Positions 1 through 7,902 of a stretch of DNA of 64,000 bases are shown piece after piece. The stretch is taken from positions 1,192,585 through 1,256,584 of the forward strand of contig NZ_BMLC01000001.1 of the NCBI RefSeq assembly GCF_014645015.1, read 5' to 3'. This DNA is from Salinibacterium xinjiangense. Lineage in GTDB: Bacteria; Actinomycetota; Actinomycetes; Actinomycetales; Microbacteriaceae. Both the position numbers and the translations under genes were made by a program. How positions within the stretch are numbered: the first letter of the stretch is position 1; each line of letters opens with the position of its first letter. The notes under the pieces were generated by a model, which was given only the letters and a program-made list of their open reading frames with translations, ran no database searches and was not told the DNA's origin.

Positions 1-578
1 CCCTGTCGACCGCAGAACTCGCGGAACAGGTCGCGGCCATGCTGACTGGCGAGTCGGCCGCGAAGCTCGGTGACAGCATCCGTCGGTCTCGCCTTCGTTC
101 GATGAAAGACGGCTTCTGCTACCTGATTCTGGAGTCGCCGGCCGACTCGGGTCATGGCGTCAGGGACCCTGCCTCCGTTGAGACTGCGGTCTCGCGGAGA
201 CTGGGCAGGCCTGCCCAGTTCGCCGCGGCGCTGACTCGACCGATGCCGCTCAGCCAGGTGGCAGAAAGTCTCGGCGAGCTGCGGCGGGCGTGCGAGGTCG
301 CGCCGATCGGGCACCTCTCAACCGGCCAGAGCCTGCTCGATCCGCGCACGGCGGAGTGGGTCGTGCAGCTCACGGACTACCGGCGCGCCGATCTCGTGGG
401 CACGGTCAGGAGCTACATTCGCCATCAGGGCCAGTGGGAGGTCGCCGCGCGCGAGTTGGGAATTCATCGCAACTCCCTGCGACACCGTATCGGCATCGCA
501 TCGAAGCTCATCAACGCCGATCTCGATGACCCAGACGTATCGGCGAACCTGTGGCTGGCGCTCCGGAGAGTCAGCTAG
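1..578 (+). CDS. PucR-type transcriptional regulator, C-terminal part (5' truncated)
   Basis: The frame is already open at the left window edge, so this is the C-terminal part of a longer regulator; the first internal ATG at 39 is probably not the true start. The last 65 or so residues carry the helix-turn-helix typical of the PucR C-terminal domain: a YRRADLVGTVRSYI helix, then WEVAARELGIHRNSLRHRI, where the 'HRNSLRHRI' recognition helix is diagnostic. Proteins of this family usually sense a metabolite in the N-terminal half, which is not visible here. Its stop codon overlaps that of the convergent CoA-transferase gene (575-578), so the two genes end against each other with no room for a terminator. 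Regulation of that neighbour is a reasonable guess but not shown. Confidence 0.8.
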   Translation, partial: LSTAELAEQVAAMLTGESAAKLGDSIRRSRLRSMKDGFCYLILESPADSGHGVRDPASVETAVSRRLGRPAQFAAALTRPMPLSQVAESLGELRRACEVAPIGHLSTGQSLLDPRTAEWVVQLTDYRRADLVGTVRSYIRHQGQWEVAARELGIHRNSLRHRIGIASKLINADLDDPDVSANLWLALRRVS

Positions 579-1774
579 GAAGCACCGAGCAGCGGGCTCC
601 CGACTGATGAGAGCCAGTCGCGCACAGCGGCACTGTGCTCCCCGAGGGCGGGCGGCGCGGCAGTTCGAGGGGCGAGCGGCGGCGACCATGTGATGGGATT
701 GCGAATCTGGGTGCCCACAGTCTTACCCGTCGCATCCTGCACCTCGATGGTCGGTTCAAGCCCGAGCGACGCGGCCAGCTCGAGCCCGTCGGCGATCGTG
801 CCGACCTGGCCTGCAGGCACGCCGACAGCGGTGAAGGCAGCCTGCCACGCTGACGCAATACGGGTTCTGAGCCGCACTTCCAGCATTGCGACGAGCTCTG
901 GCCGATTCGTGACGCGCGCACGGTTGGTCGTGAACCGCTCGTCGACAAGATATTCCTCGAGGGCGAGCACGCTGAGAATCGCCCTGAACTGGCCGTCGTT
1001 CCCGCAGGCGATAGCGAGCTGCCCGTCGGCACAGTTGAGCAGTTCGTAGGGGGCGATCGACGGGTGAGCATTGCCCATCCGCTCTGGAACGACGCCAGCA
1101 CCCAAGTACGCCTGGCCCTGGTTCGCGAGTGCACCCTGAAGGCTTGACAGCAGGTTGACCTCGAGGTGGCGGCCAAGCCCAGTCTCGTCGCGAGCGTGCA
1201 CCGCGGCGAGAATGCCGATGGTGGCGTCTTTTGCCGTCAGGATGTCGACGAGCGCAACACCCACCTTGATCGGCGAGCCCGCCGCATCACCCGTGATGCT
1301 CATCAGACCGCCGAGCGCCTGCACAATGAAGTCGTACCCCGGCCGCTCAGGCCCGCCGACACTGCCGAAGCCCGAGATCGAGGCGTAGATGAGGCCCGGG
1401 TTGTCCCGACTGAGGCGTTCATAGCCGAGCCCGAGCTTCTCCATCCCGCCGGGCTTGAAGTTCTCGACCACGATGTCGGCCCGTAACGCGAGCTCGAGTG
1501 CAACATCGCGGTCTGCCTCGTTCCCGAGGTCGAGGCAAATTGACTCCTTGTTGCGGTTCACACTCTCGAAGTAGGTCGATCCCGTACCAGAGAACGGCGG
1601 TCCCCACTGCCGGGTGTCGTCACCCACGCCGGGTCTCTCCACCTTGATCACCCGTGCGCCCAAGTCAGCGAGCGTCATGGTCGCGAGTGGACCTGCCAGC
1701 ACTCTCGAAAAGTCGGCAACCAGCAGCCCTTCGAGGGGCAAGGCCTGCGATGCACCCGTGGTGTTCTTCGTCAT
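575..1774 (-). CDS. CaiB/BaiF family CoA-transferase (class III)
   Basis: About 399 residues, the usual length for class III CoA-transferases, which move CoA between carboxylic acids. Visible family features are the N-terminal 'LLVADFSRVLAGPLATMTLADLGARVIKVE' stretch, the 'RNKESICLDLGN' motif, 'VVENFKPGGMEKLGLGYE' and 'ISGFGSVGGPERPGYDFIVQA'. The start at 1774 is preferred over an in-frame ATG at 1837 because the domain begins right after it and a GGAGCG-like ribosome binding site precedes it. The substrate cannot be read from sequence; formyl-CoA, succinyl-CoA and bile-acid or carnitine CoA-transferases all share these motifs. It ends against the PucR-type regulator gene. Confidence 0.9.
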   Translation of the reverse strand: MTKNTTGASQALPLEGLLVADFSRVLAGPLATMTLADLGARVIKVERPGVGDDTRQWGPPFSGTGSTYFESVNRNKESICLDLGNEADRDVALELALRADIVVENFKPGGMEKLGLGYERLSRDNPGLIYASISGFGSVGGPERPGYDFIVQALGGLMSITGDAAGSPIKVGVALVDILTAKDATIGILAAVHARDETGLGRHLEVNLLSSLQGALANQGQAYLGAGVVPERMGNAHPSIAPYELLNCADGQLAIACGNDGQFRAILSVLALEEYLVDERFTTNRARVTNRPELVAMLEVRLRTRIASAWQAAFTAVGVPAGQVGTIADGLELAASLGLEPTIEVQDATGKTVGTQIRNPITWSPPLAPRTAAPPALGEHSAAVRDWLSSVGSPLLGAS

Positions 1775-2009
1775 GGGCGCTCCGTTCGTCGGCGTTTGAT
1801 GGTACCTAACGTATGGGCGCGGGTGTTGGCGTCGCATTGGACATAATCACCATTCCATGGCCGAAATCGCTAAAAGGGACAGCTGTCGGCTTGATTGACG
1901 CCGTGACGTGTGGGTCACCGACGGGGCCTTCGTTTAGTGCCATGCTGCCGTCGCCGACGACCGATACCATCATCTGGCCATGATGGGAGATGACGGGCAG
2001 GTCCTTCCG
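1775..2009. other. Intergenic stretch, no gene recognised
   Basis: No open frame with family features. It includes the promoter side of the CoA-transferase gene and leads into repeat block R1. Confidence 0.5.
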
Positions 2010-2830
2010 TCCGCCAGTTCGAGCCGGAGACGGACGAAACCTCCAGCCCGACGCTCACGCCCAGTCTGCTGAGCGGAATGCTCGCGATGCTCGCCTCGCT
2101 GCCCGTCGAGCTCGCAGCTGGCTGATCCGCTCGAGGCATTTAATAGAATGTCCGCTTACCGCTGCGCAGCTCCGATAGATAGGCACCATTGACCGTCTAA
2201 TCAGGAGCCAATAGGTCAACTTGACCCGCTGGGCCCAAACCCAGACAAACGCTGGACTCGGCAGAACCCGACAGGTCGCATTTCGGCCCGAAATGGGCCT
2301 GAAATGGGCCTGAAACTGTTATGAAGCGTGGGCAGAAACCACGACGGGTCGGACAGCACTCCGATAGAGATACCGGTCAGGCTTATTATTTCTGGTGCAC
2401 CCGGAGCGATGTGAAACCCTCGGCCCATTGATCCGTAGTCGAGAGCCGGATGCCCGGAGTTATGCGGAAGTGGCCGAAAACCTATGAAAACACTGGTGAC
2501 AGGGCTCGACTTCGGTGACGCGAGTTGACCAGGATGCTGCCCAAGTGTGGGTGAAATGTCGGCATGGTGTTTTCTGAGAAATAATCAGTGATGCGTCTAT
2601 TCGACCGAGGACCCATCACGTTCGGACGAGTGCCACGGACTACGTCAGAACAGCACCATGCCATTCCCATCTGAACCATCTCTCCACACCTGAATACGCG
2701 GAACACTCTGGGCAAACATTCATTTCGGCCTAATCTTCACACCGAGACAATGACCAAACCGCAGGGCAGGGCAGGGCAAAACTGTCACCTATCCGTGCAG
2801 CAGACCCGTGTGAGGGATCTCATTCCGGTC
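2010..2830. repeat. Repeat block R1 with degenerate tRNA-Arg 3'-end (att-like)
   Basis: This block resembles the one that ends at the intact tRNA-Arg gene (57985-58435). The left arm (2010-2392) shares stretches such as 'AATAGGTCAACTT', 'CCCAGACAAACGCTGG' and 'GTGGGCAGAAACCAC'. At 2393-2440 there is a diverged copy of the tRNA-Arg 3' end, from 'TGGTGCACCCGGAG' to 'TTGATCCGTAGTC'. The right arm (2441-2570) has 'GGAGTTATGCGGAAGTG' and 'GTGTGGGTGAAATGT', which also follow the tRNA fragment at 14395, 48422 and 54087. Further sequence to 2830 ('GACAATGACCAAACCGC') matches 48618-48670. The copy cannot fold as a tRNA because the 5' half is absent. Confidence 0.75.
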
Positions 2831-3429
2831 TGGTAAGACCGAAGTTCAAAACAAAAGCTTGCGCACACCCTCAACGAGAAGCCGACACACGTTGCTCATA
2901 AGCCCGCATCGGTTTAGAGCGGGATTTCGCATCGTCTCGTAGAACGATCGGTTTACGTACAGACGCTAGCTGTGCAATTGACTTTGGAGGGGAGGATATC
3001 GGCGAGTCCCAGTCGACCGTCCCGTCTTGGAAAGACCTGCCGCGACTTGAGAGACACAAGATGCAACGAGATGGCTTTATGGGACAGCAACTCCCGCCGG
3101 AAATGCTGGGGGCCTCGGCGCAGTGGGGCCAGCTGCTAGTGCCTCGTTAATCTTTAGATTTTCGAGATGCGGGCCTTCTGAGGGTTGACGTGCCCTCTCG
3201 CCCTCGGTGTGCACACACTTCGCGTGGCCGAGGCCAGGCCTACTAGCCGAAACTATCGCCACAGGCGATCGCGCTCAGAACCTGACCTGCGGGGCCCACT
3301 CACGCCAGAAAAGATTTCAGCCGCAGCCAAAGCGGACCGACTGTCTTTCCAGCTCAATCGCTCACACGAGCCCACGGGACTGTCTCAAGTGCGGCCGAAC
3401 CGCAGGTACACGGCTATGAATTGTGCTTC
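2831..3429. other. Non-coding stretch, no gene recognised
   Basis: Short frames here show no family features and no plausible ribosome binding sites. It lies between two repeat families and is probably decayed accessory DNA. Confidence 0.45.
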
Positions 3430-3640
3430 TGACCAAAATTTTTGGCGGAACCGGTGGGATTTGAACTCTTATCCGGCCCCAGCAATCCAGCGATCGCAGC
3501 CAGAGAACCCAGTGTTTTAGAGCGATTAAGGCACTCTGAGACCCATCACGACACTGGTCGGTTTCAGGCGGTTGCGGGGTTTCTGTGGGGGCTGGGAAGT
3601 CCTGATACATAACAGCCCTGATACATGACATAGCGCTGTA
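3430..3640. repeat. Second repeat family (R'), copy 1, with tRNA-like 3' end
   Basis: Direct repeat partner of 14100-14300. Both contain 'GGGACCGGTGGGATTT' or a close variant, then 'CCCAGTGTTTT', and 'GGGGTTTCTGTGGGGGCTGGGA' further on. Read on the minus strand, 3448-3475 looks like a tRNA 3' end: a TTCAAAT loop, CCCAC, an acceptor strand CGGTTCC, then GCCA. The matching 5' half is missing, so it is a fragment from a tRNA other than tRNA-Arg. The two copies bracket the sugar-acid operon. Confidence 0.6.
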
Positions 3641-3645
3641 CTCGT

Positions 3646-4000
3646 GTGATGTATCAGGACATCGGTGGCACTTTGTTCATCAAGACATCGCTGACACTCG
3701 AGGGTGCGAGGTTGCCGCCCTCAGGGTCGGCCGGAGCTGACGTATTCGTTCCCAGTCTTGGCCAGCGGTGCTTCATAAGCTTGGCGCCTTGGTCGCCGAA
3801 GTCGATCAGGTGCTGGTCGGTCTCGACGAGATAGACGCTCTGGCCGAGGAGCCGGGTGACATGGAACTGTGCTTGCCGGACCTGGACGATTCCGTTGGCG
3901 GCGACCGTGGTGCGGCGGATGCCATCCCAGCAGACAGGACGGATTTGGTCTCCTGGCCTCCCAAGCCTGCATCGAGGCCATCCCCAAAGACCTCATTTTG
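3646..4000 (-). mobile_element. IS481-family remnant (transposase C-terminal domain only)
   Basis: Translated on the minus strand with one frame kept, this yields a stretch with 'VAANGIVQVRQAQFHVTRLL', 'YLVETDQHLIDFGDQG' and 'HRWPRLGTNT'. These align with the C-terminal domain of the fuller IS481 copy at 14.6-15.8 kb ('RGNGTIFLRGIRFHVSRTLA', 'YLVETETSLLVFDDQG', 'EHPWPEPGTK'). The left end 'ATCAGGACATCGGTGGCACTTT' resembles that element's terminal sequence. The catalytic part is gone, so this is a dead fragment. Confidence 0.7.
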
Positions 4001-4043
4001 TCCCACCCGTCAGCCGATTAACCAACTTCCATGGGCAGTACAA

Positions 4044-4913
4044 CTAGAGAACCGAGGATGTTAATTCAAACCCGCGAAAGTCGGTATCTACCGAGAAGAC
4101 TGCTCCTGCGAGCGAATCCCCCTCAGCCGATTCAACTTGAGAGGTTGTGATAAACAAAGTTGACCGGTCCAGACCACCGAAGGCACAGGAGCTCACTTGA
4201 GAGGTGGGTAGCGCTATGACGTGGGTCAGCGACCCGGACGGATCGTATCGCTGTACCCTGCCCGATCCCCAGAGCGCGGCCCATACCCCGCCATCTGTGT
4301 CTACGGCCAAGCCATCGGGGGTTCCATCGTCCGCCTCGAACATGACGAATGGCTCACGCGTGGTGCGGCCGCCGTCAACCGTGAGGATGTCTATCCGCCG
4401 AGTTGCGCTGTCGACGTAGTAGTTTCCAACGCCGTAAGGACGCGGCACAAATCCGTTTGAAACCGTAACGTTTGTCAAGATGACTTCGGGTTTTAGGTGT
4501 TGGTCAATTCGATATAGTGCCCCAAGACTTGGCGTGGCGTCATTGGCCATGGTTCCGGCATACAAGATCCCGTGCTCGTCGCAGCCGCCCTCGTTGAATC
4601 TCGTTCGTCGGTCATGAAGTATCTTCCGCCGATCGACTACCGCGAATTCCTCGTTAAGGATCAGAATTGAGTTGGCTGACCCCGCAACCCATCCACCGTC
4701 TCGTCGCGGCCTTATAAACGCGAGCACGTCATCGACATGAAGAATCGTCGTCCGTGGGGGACGATGATGAGCGATGCCATCGATGATCACAAGATTGCCC
4801 TCAAGCATGTCCACGAAAAGCAATCGGGACTCGGCCGCATCCCAAACTGGACCTTCCGCATGCTGGAATCGGTCCTGGGTTAGTGGGGTCGCGTCGGTCA
4901 GCACGGTCGGCAT
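4044..4913 (-). CDS. SMP-30/gluconolactonase family sugar lactonase
   Basis: 289 residues, normal for the SMP-30/gluconolaconase/LRE six-bladed propeller family, which hydrolyses sugar-acid lactones with a bound divalent metal. Family landmarks are 'HAEGPVWDAAESRLLFVDM' near the N terminus (Glu metal ligand), 'FNEGGCDEHGILYAGTM', 'VSNGF' and 'DGTPDGLAVDTDGGVWAA', where the Asp is the expected general base. It lies downstream of the KDG kinase/aldolase genes and in the same direction, so it fits between a sugar dehydrogenase and a sugar-acid dehydratase. The exact sugar is not readable. The middle region 'PRPYGVGNYYVD' departs from the usual 'SPDGKTLYFAD', which may reflect a divergent blade. 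Confidence 0.88.
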   Translation of the reverse strand: MPTVLTDATPLTQDRFQHAEGPVWDAAESRLLFVDMLEGNLVIIDGIAHHRPPRTTILHVDDVLAFIRPRRDGGWVAGSANSILILNEEFAVVDRRKILHDRRTRFNEGGCDEHGILYAGTMANDATPSLGALYRIDQHLKPEVILTNVTVSNGFVPRPYGVGNYYVDSATRRIDILTVDGGRTTREPFVMFEADDGTPDGLAVDTDGGVWAALWGSGRVQRYDPSGSLTHVIALPTSQVSSCAFGGLDRSTLFITTSQVESAEGDSLAGAVFSVDTDFRGFELTSSVL

Positions 4914-4916
4914 CGA

Positions 4917-5039
4917 CTAGCCTGCCATCCCGCCGAAATTGTGGGGGAAGCCAACCCGAGTCCATCTCACCGGGGTGCCTTCGGCGGCCGCGCTGCTCTC
5001 AGACGAGACTGTGACACCAAGAAGCACGTGCACTCTCAT
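4917..5039 (-). CDS. Small ORF of unknown function (40 aa)
   Basis: A 40-residue frame with a good GGAGG ribosome binding site 7 bases before ATG. The ATG overlaps the stop of the preceding small frame (ATGA) and its stop lies 3 bases before the lactonase start. Sequence: hydrophobic start 'MRVHVLLGVTVSS', end 'RVGFPHNFGGMAG'. Not recognised. The coupling to the lactonase suggests translation, but it may also be the tail of a decayed gene that once filled the 4.9-5.26 kb gap. Confidence 0.35.
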   Translation of the reverse strand: MRVHVLLGVTVSSESSAAAEGTPVRWTRVGFPHNFGGMAG

Positions 5040-5212
5040 TCCCGTGCCTCCACCACTAGCGGCACGTTGGTCGCATCGCGGCCACCGAAGTTTGTCGCGA
5101 CGATGATTACGCCCTGAGGGGTCTCCGTGGCGGAATCCTTGAGTGGCCACCGAGAGATCCGCCGGTTTGTTTGAGAATTCGCGCCCATGGCCCTACCGCA
5201 GATGCTTGTCAC
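5036..5212 (-). CDS. Small ORF, possible C-terminal remnant of a decayed gene (58 aa)
   Basis: A GTG-initiated frame whose end 'QGVIIVATNFGGRDATNVPLV' reads like structured protein rather than random sequence. Another short frame starts at the KDG kinase stop (ATG overlapping TGA at about 5264) and stops just upstream. The three pieces in series look like one gene broken by frameshifts. The family was not identified. Confidence 0.3.
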   Translation of the reverse strand: MTSICGRAMGANSQTNRRISRWPLKDSATETPQGVIIVATNFGGRDATNVPLVVEARE

Positions 5213-5261
5213 GGACGCTCACTCTCTGATGTCCGTGGGTGGAATTTGGATTGTGAATTGG

Positions 5262-6212
5262 TCATCGACTCACCCATTCGTTGGCATTGGCGCTTTCGAC
5301 GTCGCTCCATCGGGGAGCACCACCCCAATCGCCAGGTGTCATGCAGACGAAGCCTGCCACGATCGCCGCGGTCTCGAGCCACTGAACGGGAGCTCCGCCC
5401 TTGGCTCGCGCGGCGAGGTATCCGGCGGCAAAGGAATCGCCTGCGCCTACGGTGTCAATGACGGGGACTTTGTAGGCCGCGACCTCTATGTACTTGCCGT
5501 TGATGACGGCATCGGCCCCATCTGCGCCGCGTTTGATGATCACCTCGGGTATCCGAAATTTCTCGGATAGTCTTGCCGCCAACATGTTGTCGGTGGTACC
5601 CGATGGCGCGATCATTCTGGCCTCATCGATTCCGGCAAACAAGATCGACGAACGATCGGCAATATAGGTGTACTCGTCGCGCGCGTCATCGCGGCCCCAG
5701 AGTGATTCACGATGGTTTATGTCGAACGAAAGCGCCGTCCCAACGCGGGAAGCGAGGTCGGCGGCGTGGCGTACCGCGTCGCGCGCTGTATCTGAGAGTG
5801 CGAGCGTTATACCGGTGAGGTGAACAACCTCGCTGTCTGCAATCGCCCATTCGTGAACATCGCCAACGTTAAGTCGGGATCCCGCACTTCCTCGACGGTA
5901 GTAGGACACCTTGGTGTGCTCGACGCTCCGCATCTCTTTGAGTAGGAGGCCCGTGGGGGCGACCGCGTCCACCGTCACCTGCGCGTGGACCCCTTCGCCG
6001 CGCAATTCCTTGGTTATGCGACGGCCAAGCGAATCATCCCCGACACGACCGACCCACATGACATCAAGCCCAAGACGTGCTGCCCCAATTGCCACATTGG
6101 ACTCGGCACCGCCGATGCTGACCTGACAGGTGGACGCACTTTCGAAGAGGGTTCCCGTGGGGGTTTGGATGACGCCCATGCTCTCACCCAAGGTGTAGAG
6201 GTTGTAGGTCAC
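5262..6212 (-). CDS. kdgK: PfkB-family sugar kinase, probable 2-keto-3-deoxygluconate kinase
   Basis: 316 residues, the usual length for ribokinase/PfkB kinases. The N-terminal signature 'IGGAESNVAIGAARLG' (33-48) and the C-terminal signature 'DTVGAGDSFAAGYLAAR' (253-269, catalytic base Asp259) are complete. 'YYRRGSAGSRL' (104-114) is typical of KDG kinases. Family role: phosphorylation of 2-keto-3-deoxy-sugar acids with ATP to the 6-phosphate. The start overlaps the stop of the KDPG-type aldolase gene by 4 bases, so kinase and aldolase are translationally coupled, which supports the assignment. Galactonate-type KDGal kinase is the main alternative. Confidence 0.85.
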   Translation of the reverse strand: MTYNLYTLGESMGVIQTPTGTLFESASTCQVSIGGAESNVAIGAARLGLDVMWVGRVGDDSLGRRITKELRGEGVHAQVTVDAVAPTGLLLKEMRSVEHTKVSYYRRGSAGSRLNVGDVHEWAIADSEVVHLTGITLALSDTARDAVRHAADLASRVGTALSFDINHRESLWGRDDARDEYTYIADRSSILFAGIDEARMIAPSGTTDNMLAARLSEKFRIPEVIIKRGADGADAVINGKYIEVAAYKVPVIDTVGAGDSFAAGYLAARAKGGAPVQWLETAAIVAGFVCMTPGDWGGAPRWSDVESANANEWVSR

Positions 6213-6844
6213 GATACGAGGTCCGAGACCGAGGCGGATGCTCGCGCGTAAGTTGCGCCAATTTCCGCAAATCGGCGTTCAATAATCATTGCTCGCGGTG
6301 CCAACCAGGAAGCCCCAACGGCTACGACTGACTTGATTGCCAGGTATGCCCGGACATCGGCCTCGGCGATGCCGCCGGTCGGCATGAATCTCGTATCTGG
6401 AAAGACCTCGGCGAACGCTCGAAGGGCAGCAACTCCTCCGGTCGCAGCCGCCGGGAAGAACTTCACCAACGTGACATCATTAGCGGCGGCCATCATGATC
6501 TCGGTCGCAGTCGCAACACCGGGTATGGCCAGGACTCCGAGATTCTGGGCCTCTGTGACAATGTCAGATCGGAACCCGGGCGACACGGCGAAGTCGACAC
6601 CGGCCGCACAGGAGCGCCGGAGATCCTCAACGTTTGTCACCGTCCCGACACCGACGGAAAGCCCACCCTGATTGATGGCTGACTCGATAGCACGGAAGGC
6701 GTCCGGAGTACGAAGGGTAATTTCGATTGCCGTCGCCCCCGAATCCGCCAAAACGCGCGCGAGTTGCGCAGCGGAACGAAAATCGTCAATCACCACAACG
6801 GGAATCAACCCGACCGGATATCCGCTCCTTCCCGCGCTATCCAT
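6209..6844 (-). CDS. eda: KDPG/KDPGal-type 2-dehydro-3-deoxy-phosphogluconate aldolase
   Basis: 211 residues, matching class I KDPG aldolases. The Schiff-base lysine sits in 'TLVKFFPA' (Lys128); the catalytic Glu41 and phosphate or substrate Arg45 lie in 'EITLRT'. Also present are 'GVGTVTN' and 'FMPTGGI', the phosphate site. It cleaves 2-keto-3-deoxy-6-phospho-sugar acid to pyruvate and glyceraldehyde 3-phosphate. The gene overlaps the alcohol dehydrogenase upstream by 8 bases and the kinase downstream by 4 bases. KDPG and KDPGal cannot be told apart from sequence; the enolase-superfamily dehydratase in the operon would set the stereochemistry. Confidence 0.9.
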   Translation of the reverse strand: MDSAGRSGYPVGLIPVVVIDDFRSAAQLARVLADSGATAIEITLRTPDAFRAIESAINQGGLSVGVGTVTNVEDLRRSCAAGVDFAVSPGFRSDIVTEAQNLGVLAIPGVATATEIMMAAANDVTLVKFFPAAATGGVAALRAFAEVFPDTRFMPTGGIAEADVRAYLAIKSVVAVGASWLAPRAMIIERRFAEIGATYARASASVSDLVS

Positions 6845-7877
6845 TGGTGCCCATCAGCGGCAGAGCAACCATCATGCGCTTGACATAGGCATCGGGCTGC
6901 GCCATCACACCGGCAAATGCCAGAAGAGCGTCTTCGAGGGGGAACAGCTCCAGCGGAAACGCGCTCACGTCAATCGCTCCCGAGACTAACGCTTCAACCG
7001 CCTCGGCAAAGTCCTTCATGGTGTGTGACTTGGAGGCGATCAGCGATAGCTCGCCCTCCACCAGACGCCACGCGCTGAGTCCGAGATCTCGAGTGCTCAC
7101 ACCCAGGAGAACAACAGACCCGCCGGGTCGTGTCGCATCCACGGCGTCGCTGATGGCACTCGGGTTTCCTGTTGCTTCGAAACAGGCATCGAACTCTGCT
7201 CGTTTCTGCCCGGCGAGTTCCGTATCAATCACATGAAACCCGAGCTGGGAGGCGAGTTCACGTCGTGCGGCCAAACATTCCACCAGCGTGACGCTGTGTC
7301 CGCTATTTCGAAAGAGAAGCGCAAGCAGAAGGCCGATTGCACCGGCCCCGAAGATCGCGATCGAGTCACGTGGTTGAAGGTTTATTCGCGAGACCGCGTG
7401 AACCGCCACCGCCAATGGTTCGGCGAACGCTAATACTCTCGGGTCAACCGACTCAGCGACGGCGATACAAGAGGATGCTGGAACGACGACAAATTCTGCC
7501 AGCCCACCATTGTCTTGTAGCCCCAAAGCCACTACTGAGGGACAGTTGTTGGATCTCTGATCACGGCATGCCGCGCAGCTACCACAGGGGATGTTGACTT
7601 CTACAGCGACGAGCTGCCCCCGCTCGAAGGGGGCATCTCTGCCGGCGTCGATGACTCGTCCGCAGAATTCGTGGCCGAGCACCAACGCCCTTTGCGCCTC
7701 CCCCTGAACAAATTCTGCGGGAATCGCGATCGGACCTTCCCGCCATTCCTCGATGTCGGTGCCACATATTCCACACGCCTCAACCGCAAGAAGTACGTCG
7801 ATCGGCCGATCAACAGCCGGGATGTCGACAATGTCGAGTCGAATGTCTCGCCTGCCATGCCACCTGAGCGCGAGCAT
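6837..7877 (-). CDS. Zinc-dependent medium-chain alcohol/polyol dehydrogenase
   Basis: 346 residues from the ATG at 7877, chosen over an upstream ATG at 8009 that would overlap the dehydratase gene and lacks family sequence. Catalytic zinc site: 'ACGICGTDIEEW' (Cys35) and 'GHEFCG'. Structural zinc cysteines: 'CGSCAACRDQRSNNC'. NAD(P) Rossmann motif: 'FGAGAIGLLLA'. The family oxidises sugars, polyols or sugar acids (threonine, sorbitol, galactitol, idonate types). Within this operon it is a candidate for the first oxidation of the free sugar to a lactone, or for a sugar-acid oxidation. Spacing to the dehydratase stop is 25 bases. Confidence 0.87.
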   Translation of the reverse strand: MLALRWHGRRDIRLDIVDIPAVDRPIDVLLAVEACGICGTDIEEWREGPIAIPAEFVQGEAQRALVLGHEFCGRVIDAGRDAPFERGQLVAVEVNIPCGSCAACRDQRSNNCPSVVALGLQDNGGLAEFVVVPASSCIAVAESVDPRVLAFAEPLAVAVHAVSRINLQPRDSIAIFGAGAIGLLLALLFRNSGHSVTLVECLAARRELASQLGFHVIDTELAGQKRAEFDACFEATGNPSAISDAVDATRPGGSVVLLGVSTRDLGLSAWRLVEGELSLIASKSHTMKDFAEAVEALVSGAIDVSAFPLELFPLEDALLAFAGVMAQPDAYVKRMMVALPLMGTNG

Positions 7878-7902
7878 CTTGTTACCCAGCTCAGTGAATT
7901 CG

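Noticed and set aside
571-1176. Minus-strand frame overlapping the CoA-transferase
   Set aside because: Different frame of the same gene, Ser/Arg-rich, no motifs.
2393-2440. tRNA gene call at the tRNA-like sequences (also 14395, 48422 and 54087)
   Set aside because: Only the 3' half is present; no acceptor or D-arm partner exists, so none of them is a functional tRNA.
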